From positions 101,560 to 130,577 of the forward strand of contig BEXV01000406.1 of the NCBI GenBank assembly GCA_003118195.1: 29,018 bases of DNA, read 5' to 3'. The DNA comes from Hemicentrotus pulcherrimus (lineage: Eukaryota; Echinodermata; Echinoidea; Camarodonta; Strongylocentrotidae). The position numbers were made by a program, and so were the translations under genes. The stretch's first letter is position 1; every line of letters starts with the position of its first letter. The notes under the pieces were generated by a model. That model was not told the origin of the DNA and ran no database searches. It saw nothing but the letters and a program-made list of their open reading frames with translations. Shown one piece after another: positions 21,201 through 29,018 of this stretch.

Positions 21201-22334
21201 CAAGTGTCACACATTTCGAGGGTCTGGAAATGCTCTCACGCACGGCACAACGCGCTAGATTAAAAAAAAGCTATACCTTATACGTGTGTCATATGTCAAT
21301 CGCCCGCCGTGTCGATCGCATGCCGAATCATGCACATGTCATGCATTGCCGATCTTTGAACTTGGCGTCTGCATTGAGGAGCCAGAGCATATAACACTCG
21401 AGTTCCTATGGGAAATATATTCATTCAGATGGTCATATCTCAGCCAATACTAAACATATTCAATTGATTTTCGACATTTGGACATGATTTTTGATGCTCT
21501 TTCGGAAAATGAAGAAAAAATTGAGAAATTCTAAAAATAGATTTCTATGATGCCACAGCTTCGGTAGGCCTCGGCCTAATAAAACTTATTACTAGACCTA
21601 GACCTCTACACTATATAGCATTTTTTTCGAAATCGCGCATGCATGTTAGCGTTTTCAGACCCTCAAAATGCGGGACATCACGTAGACTATAATGTGTGAC
21701 ACTTCGTAGCTCTGTAATGTCTGTGGTACAGTCAGCTTTCTGTCTTCGCTTACAAACTGATTCAGCTCATCTCGTTGCAGTGGACCCCGGTTCGAGACGG
21801 AGCCACATCTTTATGATGGCCACATTAAAATTCGATCCCAAGACGTAAATGATCATATCTTATTGATTCATGTACACGTCTGTAACTTTGTAAGGACCAA
21901 AAATTCCACATATTAGTAGTGCCCAGGCCCAGAGGGCCTTTGGCTCTATTTTATTGCAATAATCTTTCTGCAGTTTAATAATTAAGTTGCAATTTCACTC
22001 ATTTGTTTTGGAAAATCACCAAGCAGAATTCATCATGACTGACTAAATTTACAATTCATGAACACCCTGTAAAGTATAAAGGCTGTATGAAATCATGGAA
22101 ATTATGTGTGGGCCCAGTGTGATCATTTTGTTTTCTTCCTCTGCTAACTTGTAGATCTAGACTAGTCTAGATCTAGATCTAGAATTCTACTATAGTTTGC
22201 ATGGTTTGGCTTGCAAGTTGCAACTTGTTACATTTTCTAACGTCGGGGTAGGGATCTAGAAATTGCCAAACGGCAATGAAAATATATATCGATGCTTACC
22301 AATGTTCGTTAGATTTGCTCAAGTCTGGATCCAT
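7526..22334 (-). CDS. DHDDS: Dehydrodolichyl diphosphate synthase catalytic subunit, whole gene span
   Basis: Catalytic subunit of ER-bound cis-prenyltransferase, which adds isopentenyl units to farnesyl diphosphate to make the dolichol precursor for N-glycosylation; in animals it works with NUS1. Seven coding exons join with matching phases to give 242 N-terminal residues and 91 C-terminal residues. Landmarks: residues 54-61 FIMDGNRR (D57 is the conserved catalytic aspartate position), 99-109 [11 protein letters not shown], 186-191 LAYTSR-like segment, and 228-238 [11 protein letters not shown]. Human DHDDS has 333 residues; about 35 residues between FLLWQ and TAKEAML are missing here, probably in the N gap at 10462-10847. 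The N-terminus is longer than human by about 20 residues. It is divergent with PHIP/BRWD, starts 816 bp apart. Introns are full of transposons. Confidence 0.93.
7802..8404. other. DHDDS intron segment with a dispersed-repeat fragment
   Basis: A short AAT tract at 7834-7848 is followed by GCTTTTATATAGCGCTTAAT and CTCTAAGCGCTTA, which form inverted AGCGCTTA words typical of dispersed repeats in marine invertebrates. The rest is AT-rich with no coding signal. I looked here for the missing DHDDS exon and did not find it. Confidence 0.4.
9057..9166. mobile_element. MITE fragment inserted in the hAT relic
   Basis: ATCAGTGACAAATG...TTATAAGCTACTGAAATCC...GATTTGTCACTGAT matches the interior of the element at 6453-6599. 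It splits the transposase relic after FAKPSVM. An A-rich tract follows. Confidence 0.65.
9167..9270. repeat. A-rich low-complexity tract
   Basis: Nearly pure A runs broken by single C, G or T bases. It gives a spurious lysine-rich open frame. Such tracts are error-prone in assembly. Confidence 0.9.
9282..9578. repeat. Direct duplication within the hAT relic
   Basis: GTTGCAAATCCGAATAGGAG followed by ATTAGA.ACAACGTTTGCATC and GAGCTAGAAGTAGAGTTTGG occurs twice, at about 9287-9405 and 9467-9578, 180 bp apart, with a few substitutions and an indel. This is a tandem duplication of a transposase segment after it became inactive. Confidence 0.85.
9749..10060. mobile_element. Non-autonomous hAT-like MITE nested in the transposase relic
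   Basis: The left end CAGGCCTGCCAACC and right end GGTTGGCAGCTC are inverted. They interrupt the conserved SNAED / CERLFS codons of the transposase. Flanks GACAAAAG (left) and TGCGAAAG (right) look like a decayed 8-bp target duplication, as expected for hAT elements. The interior has no transposase. Confidence 0.65.
10381..10394. repeat. Candidate 3' terminal repeat of the hAT element
   Basis: GGTTGGCAGGTATG, about 130 bp after the transposase stop, matches the GGTTGGCAG tip of the nested MITE, so the MITE may be a derivative of this same hAT family. No matching 5' end was found. Confidence 0.45.
10462..10847. other. Assembly gap (386 N)
   Basis: Unresolved bases, followed by a run of 14 C at 10848-10861, suggesting that a hard-to-read homopolymer caused the break. 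The gap lies between DHDDS exon 6 and its last exon, and is where the missing exon could be. Confidence 1.
10862..11641. other. DHDDS intron, no supported feature
   Basis: AT-rich sequence with no splice-bounded frame matching the missing DHDDS exon. A short inverted repeat GCGCCGCAAGATGGCGC at 11565-11581 is the only structure I noted. Confidence 0.45.
11642..11756 (-). CDS. DHDDS: DHDDS coding exon 6
   Basis: Completes Ser204 and encodes [20 protein letters not shown] followed by [18 protein letters not shown] (residues 205-242). [11 protein letters not shown] is the conserved region V that binds isopentenyl diphosphate. Acceptor ctttgcag; donor CAG|gtagaa, ending in phase 0. Part of the exon (the YTHRCKD codons) is repeated in the intron on its 5' side. 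Confidence 0.96.
11800..12110. repeat. Imperfect tandem repeats derived partly from DHDDS exon 6
   Basis: ACTGTGGAAATCTAGAA recurs near 11803, 11884 and 12042, the last two extended by GCTACAAACA.TGTT. The segment ATCTTTACATCTATGAG.GT then ACAG.CATT at 11845-11873 copies exon 6 positions 11702-11730 with two mismatches. A shorter trace (AATCTTTACATTG) is near 12095. Units are roughly 80-160 bp and decayed. Confidence 0.7.
12111..12547. other. DHDDS intron, no supported feature
   Basis: AT-rich sequence with no coding signal. A possible SINE or LINE tail (GGAGAAATAAATTGACTTGA) is near 12302. Confidence 0.4.
12548..12709 (+). mobile_element. SINE with 7SL/Alu-like 5' end and tRNA-like B box
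   Basis: Positions 12548-12578 read GGCGTTGTGGCGTGCGCCTG then TAATCCAGCTA, close to the 5' Alu domain of 7SL RNA (GTGGCGCGTGCCTGTAGTCC then CAGCTA), with an A-box-like GTGGCGTGCGCC. A canonical B box GGTTCGAAAC follows at about 12617. The 3' body (CCAGACGTAAATAATCATAT ... ACACGTCTGTAA) is shared with the copy at 21757-21888, which lacks a clear 7SL-like head. Pol III-transcribed SINE is a firm call; 7SL ancestry is inference. Confidence 0.7.
12717..12736. repeat. (AC)10 microsatellite
   Basis: Uninterrupted dinucleotide tract between the 7SL-like SINE and the tRNA-like SINE head; a plausible tail of either. Confidence 0.9.
12739..12797 (-). mobile_element. tRNA-like SINE head beside DHDDS exon 5
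   Basis: Minus-strand TGGTTCAGTGGTATAGAG is an A-box region and GGGTTCAAAGCC a B-box region, in tRNA-like spacing, followed by (GT)n. It ends 25 bp from the exon 5 donor. The missing acceptor stem and GT tail favour a SINE over a tRNA gene. Confidence 0.6.
12823..12924 (-). CDS. DHDDS: DHDDS coding exon 5
   Basis: Completes Arg170 and encodes [20 protein letters not shown] and [13 protein letters not shown], matching human [20 protein letters not shown]. Acceptor cctcacag; donor CCAAG|gtaacc, phase 2. A tRNA-like SINE head lies 25 bp past the donor. Confidence 0.95.
12925..13477. other. DHDDS intron 4, 5' flank of exon 5, no feature
   Basis: Nothing recognisable beyond A-rich stretches near 13410-13430. 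Confidence 0.4.
13480..13645. mobile_element. MITE, CAGTCAAACCTG ends with TA duplication
   Basis: CAGTCAAACCTG at the left and CAGGTTTGACTG at the right are perfect inverted ends flanked by TA on both sides, as in Tc1/mariner/pogo-type elements. The interior has ACAAAGACCAC and TTTTTGTGTT segments shared with the copy at 17047-17253. Confidence 0.85.
13966..14060. repeat. (CCA)n microsatellite
   Basis: About 30 CCA/CAC units with occasional CTC and CGC variants; produces a spurious valine-rich frame on the minus strand. Confidence 0.95.
14061..15059. other. DHDDS intron 4, no supported gene
   Basis: AT-rich sequence with ACATGT words. The short open frames here lack domain matches and conserved splice contexts. 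Confidence 0.4.
15060..15185. mobile_element. Probable small inverted-repeat element
   Basis: CCTCGGTCACAAATG with downstream TACGAACGCCGTACAAACG at the left resembles the reverse complement of the right side (CTACGGTCTCAAAGG, then TTTGTACGAACGATAG). It ends 40 bp from the exon 4 donor. Ends are imperfect. Confidence 0.45.
15225..15341 (-). CDS. DHDDS: DHDDS coding exon 4
   Basis: One base completes Lys131; the exon then encodes residues 132-169, [20 protein letters not shown] and [18 protein letters not shown], aligned to the human [21 protein letters not shown] segment. Acceptor ttctgatag; donor ACAAG|gtgaga, phase 2. Degraded copies of this exon and its flank lie on its 5' side (15424-15862). 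Confidence 0.95.
15424..15541 (-). pseudogene. Degraded DHDDS exon 4 copy 2
   Basis: Minus-strand CTACTAG|AGATCAGATTATGAAACAC keeps the acceptor and the first codons (DQIMKH) of exon 4, then shows GTGTGCAAG and TTCAAGAA homology with substitutions and indels. The frame diverges after KH and reaches a stop. It lies 173 bp from the functional exon. Confidence 0.75.
15571..15750 (-). pseudogene. Degraded DHDDS exon 4 copy 3
   Basis: Minus-strand segments GATAGGGGTCTCAACCTACT and ATGTTCAAGAATTATAGC with GAAGCCATCTTTATAT match exon 4 closely in its 3' half; the 5' end (acceptor, KDQIMKH) is eroded. Homology extends into the flanking intron (AAAATTGACAAAATAGAACA), showing that the duplicated unit included intron sequence. 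Confidence 0.8.
15831..15862 (-). pseudogene. Fragment of DHDDS exon 4, copy 4
   Basis: Minus-strand CTCAACCTCCTCTTCAGCGA followed by TGTCCGAGAA aligns to exon 4 CTCAACCTCCTCCCCCGGGA TGTTCAAGAA. Only about 30 bp are recognisable. Confidence 0.5.
15863..16363. other. DHDDS intron 3, no feature
   Basis: AT-rich, no coding or RNA signal seen. Confidence 0.4.
16364..16519. mobile_element. MITE, CTGGGCCATGTTTCATAAAG ends
   Basis: The left end CTGGGCCATGTTTCATAAAG and right end TTTTATGAAACAGGACCCAG are inverted, followed inwards by CTTGTTATC/GATAACAAG-like pairing. The interior TTATAAGCTACTGAAAT matches the elements near 6.5 and 9.1 kb. Confidence 0.8.
16520..17044. other. DHDDS intron 3, CT-rich tract only
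   Basis: A short CTCT-rich stretch at about 16925-16955; otherwise nothing recognisable. Confidence 0.4.
17047..17253. mobile_element. MITE, CAGTCAAACCTG ends, second copy
   Basis: Same ends and TA flanks as the copy at 13480-13645. The interior has at least five near-identical CCACCTGTCTACAAAG-type units, expanded compared with the first copy. Both copies are in the same orientation in DHDDS introns. Confidence 0.88.
17254..17670. other. DHDDS intron 3, no feature
   Basis: AT-rich with several ACATGTACATGTA words. Confidence 0.4.
17671..17888 (-). mobile_element. tRNA-derived SINE, best-preserved copy
   Basis: Minus-strand head GTGGTCCATTGGATAAGTG (A-box region) and B box GGTTTGAATCC (plus 17827-17837) are followed by a body CGTTTATCTACATTTGCCAC, CTGGTAGGATTCTTCCCCGA and an AT tail. 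Fragments at 3585, 5690 and 6672 belong to the same family. It sits 60 bp downstream of the exon 3 donor. Confidence 0.75.
17951..18093 (-). CDS. DHDDS: DHDDS coding exon 3
   Basis: Encodes residues 84-130, [20 protein letters not shown] followed by [20 protein letters not shown], closely matching human DHDDS. The SIENFKRS motif belongs to conserved cis-prenyltransferase region III. Acceptor tttttacag; donor GAAAA|gtgagt, ending in phase 2. A SINE ends about 60 bp downstream on the 3' side. Confidence 0.96.
18160..18270. repeat. AAT/AAC-rich degenerate trinucleotide tract
   Basis: Mixed AAT, AAC, GAT and TGA units starting about 65 bp on the 5' side of DHDDS exon 3; the open frames here (Tyr/Cys- or Ile/Thr-rich) are artefacts of the repeat. 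Confidence 0.85.
18271..19985. other. DHDDS intron 2, no supported gene
   Basis: AT-rich sequence on both strands, without conserved segments. No splice-bounded exon fits DHDDS here, and exons 2 and 3 already join in phase. Confidence 0.45.
19986..20199 (-). CDS. DHDDS: DHDDS coding exon 2
   Basis: Encodes residues 13-83: [14 protein letters not shown], then [20 protein letters not shown] and ending LGFEKLAE. It contains the active-site MDGNRR motif that binds the diphosphate of the allylic substrate. Acceptor gatgcag at the 5' side; donor GAG|gtgag. Exon ends in phase 0. No in-frame ATG precedes the catalytic motif, so an upstream start exon is required. Confidence 0.95.
20264..20454 (-). 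mobile_element. Inverted-repeat element, copy in DHDDS intron 1
   Basis: The minus strand reads CTTAAAGCCTGTCTGCACTA ... ATCTCATCAAATCAGCTCTC ... GTACCGCTTAGGAATTGTT and matches 26907-27103 over nearly its full length, at an estimated 75-80% identity by eye. The end AAAGCCCCACCGCA is the other terminus. Confidence 0.75.
20574..20779. mobile_element. MITE, GTGCACTTTCGCA ends
   Basis: GTGCACTTTCGCAAGAGGCG at the left is inverted at the right (TGCGAAAGTGCAC), with GCGCCTAAAAT / ATTTTGTAGGCACC pairing inwards. About 206 bp, non-coding. Confidence 0.75.
21008..21716. repeat. Two interleaved inverted repeats (order A B A' B')
   Basis: Arm A (21008-21183) is inverted at A' (21377-21556); both contain ATGCTCTGGCTCCT-type, GAGATATGAC-type and GAAAGAGCATC-type matches. 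Arm B (21190-21228: CAGAGCTACCAAGTGTCACA and GAGGGTCTGG) is inverted at B' (21657-21715: CAGACCCTC and TGTGTGACACTTCGTAGCTC). Because B lies between A and A', the two hairpins cannot form together without a pseudoknot. Probably nested or rearranged fold-back transposons. Confidence 0.75.
21757..21888 (+). mobile_element. SINE, second copy of the 12.5-kb family
   Basis: B box CCGGTTCGAGAC (near 21787), then CATCTTTATGATGGCCACAT, then AAGACGTAAATGATCATATC and ACACGTCTGTAA, colinear with 12589-12709. The 5' part does not show the clear 7SL-like block. Confidence 0.7.
22153..22174. repeat. Perfect 22-bp palindrome
   Basis: Built from AGATCTAGACT and its reverse complement with no spacer, followed by more TCTAGA words up to 22187. 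It lies about 125 bp inside DHDDS intron 1. Confidence 0.8.
22300..22334 (-). CDS. DHDDS: DHDDS coding exon 1 (start)
   Basis: ATGGATCCAGACTTGAGC starts a frame [12 protein letters not shown], ending in a TG that joins the G of exon 2 to complete Trp12. The donor is CATTG|gtaagc. Two consecutive in-frame TAA codons lie six bases upstream of the ATG, so this is the first possible start. An out-of-frame ATG at 22361-22363 opens a 14-codon frame that ends past the start, at 22319. The residues before W22 have no clear counterpart in human DHDDS. Confidence 0.75.
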
Positions 22335-23150
22335 ATTAGTTTATTAATTTCCAGATCTAACATTACAATTCTGAGTCACTAGTATGAGGCAGGTAAACGG
22401 GACCCCGCTAGGACAGTCAACACACCCCAGACCTTCGGCTGGCAAGCACGGAGAGCTGGTCGGGACTCGGAAACATACAGTCGCAGCGGAGATCTGATGC
22501 AATTCGTTGGATAGTGCCACGCAAGCCGCAGCGTAGTGCAGAGAGCTAGGGCGGTGGGCTCGGCGAGTTCGCGGTGACGTGAATGTGAAACGAACGGATT
22601 TATCGCTCTAGCAATTCTACGGCACATGTGTGTATGATTGCTGCATTTACAATACACATGATGGTGGGGCATACACCGGCTGCTCTTGCAAGATGCACAC
22701 GTTGCATACGAACAGCATACAAATCGTATTCAGCTACCGCTTAGCATTGCATTATTATGCATGCATATGAGAAAATACAATGAAGTCAAAGGTCACGGAT
22801 AGCGGAGGAATCATAAACCTCATATCCCTGTATTTTACCCTTACATTTAAACAGTTTTGATGATAAAAAAATAGAGTTTCAAATTGTAAAACTAATCAAC
22901 AAACTATATTCAGGTTTTTTTAATTCGAAACTGAGACAAGCTGCTGTAATTGCGAGATTTGTGACAAACTATATTAGCTCGCGCACTGATACCAAACTGA
23001 GGATCGATTGTGCAAAGCAGGAACAAGGCCGTGAATTTTTGCGGGTGTTTATTGCGGCGATGTGAAAACACATGTCTCTGTTCTGACGAAATTTATTACA
23101 TATCTCCTGGTTTTCCCTCTGTTTCATTCTGTGACAGACCATGTTTAAAT
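22335..23150. promoter_or_regulatory. Divergent promoter region between DHDDS and PHIP/BRWD
   Basis: The two start codons are 816 bp apart and point outwards. The interval includes a stretch that is GC- and CpG-richer (22380-22620) than anything nearby outside exons. Candidate sites seen by eye: a CRE-like TGACGTGA near 22574, an E-box CACATGTG near 22624, and a DR1 nuclear-receptor-like pair AAGTCA-A-AGGTCA at 22783-22795. Neither gene shows a TATA box at a fixed place. Transcription starts are unknown, and the 98-codon minus-strand frame in the GC-rich part is not supported as a gene. Confidence 0.6.
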
Positions 23151-28487
<5,337 letters not shown>

Positions 28488-28511
28488 TGAAGGTGGGTAA
28501 TGTGAAGGTGC

Positions 28512-28806
28512 CTGGTAAAAGTGTCAGAGGTAAAAATGTCAGAGGTAAAAATATCAGACGTAAAAATATCAGATGTAAAAAATGTCAGCCGTCAAAACAG
28601 AGGTAAAAATGTCAGAGGTAAAAATATCAGACGTAAAAATGTCAGTGGTAAATAAATCAGTATGTCAGAGGTAAAAATGTCAGTGGTTAAAATGTCAAGA
28701 GGTAAAAATGTCAGTAGTAAAAATGTCAGAGGTAAAAATTTCAGAGGTAAAAATTTCAGAGGTAAAAACATAAGGGGTAAAGATTATCAGAGGTAATTTT
28801 ACCTCT
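28512..28806 (+). repeat. 15-bp minisatellite, about 18 copies
   Basis: Unit GGTAAAAATGTCAGA with variants (ATATCAGA, ATTTCAGA, CGTAAAA). It starts about 50 bp after the PHIP exon 8 donor and ends in a short fold-back CAGAGGTAATTTTACCTCTG. Confidence 0.95.
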
Positions 28807-29018
28807 GATCAGAGTTTTTTTCCAAAACATGCTATATCCACAGATCTCTAAAATTTATCAATTAATTACACCAAAACTATGGAACATGGATTTTTTTTTT
28901 ACAAAAGGATAACGTCATATCCCAATACACAGTAGTACCTCGGGACCGAGCTTCATTTCAATTTGATAATCAAAAATAAGAGGATGAAAAACTTCTCTTT
29001 TGGGGGGGGGGCAGGGGG
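28807..29018 (+). other. PHIP/BRWD intron 8, right edge
   Basis: AT-rich, ending in a G-rich homopolymer (GGGGGGGG, CAGGGGG) at the window edge. No coding signal. Confidence 0.5.

Noticed and set aside
22379..22672. 98-codon minus-strand frame in the GC-rich promoter interval
   Set aside because: Composition reflects CpG-rich non-coding DNA; no homology recognised, and the DHDDS start exon fits better at 22300-22334.

Overview
The window is eukaryotic, intron-rich, AT-rich animal DNA. It has spliced genes with GT-AG introns, many short inverted-repeat transposons (MITEs), tRNA-derived SINEs, microsatellites and frequent ACATGT words. The MITE families with heads such as GGGGGGTGTTTCACAAAG or CCGTCTTACAAAGAGTT, and the two conserved genes, suggest an invertebrate deuterostome, most likely an echinoderm such as a sea urchin. 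That assignment is inference; no search was run.

Layout. (1) 765-1016 (+): the C-terminal exon of an NADP-dependent malic enzyme, with an in-frame stop codon 22 codons before its usual end. (2) About 1.07-7.3 kb: intergenic DNA holding at least five MITEs, SINE fragments and a TAG microsatellite. (3) 7526-22334 (-): a near-complete DHDDS gene (dehydrodolichyl diphosphate synthase, the catalytic cis-prenyltransferase subunit). Seven coding exons were resolved by joining phases exactly; the exon after the ...SDFLLWQ segment is not visible and probably lies in the 386-N assembly gap at 10462-10847. Its introns hold a hAT transposase relic with a nested MITE, a SINE whose 5' end resembles 7SL/Alu RNA, degraded tandem copies of exon 4 and part of exon 6, and a set of interleaved inverted repeats. 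(4) 22335-23150: a compact divergent promoter interval of 816 bp. (5) 23151 to beyond the right edge (+): the first eight coding exons (277 residues) of a PHIP/BRWD-family bromodomain and WD-repeat protein, reaching the third WD repeat.

The two main genes are head to head and probably share a promoter. DHDDS acts at the ER in dolichol synthesis for glycosylation; PHIP/BRWD proteins are nuclear chromatin readers and CRL4 substrate receptors. They have no known common pathway, so the pairing looks like housekeeping-promoter sharing. I found no complete new coding system. The most unusual items are the 7SL-like SINE, the exon-derived tandem repeats inside DHDDS, the array of splice-donor-like units just after PHIP exon 8, and the malic enzyme nonsense codon.
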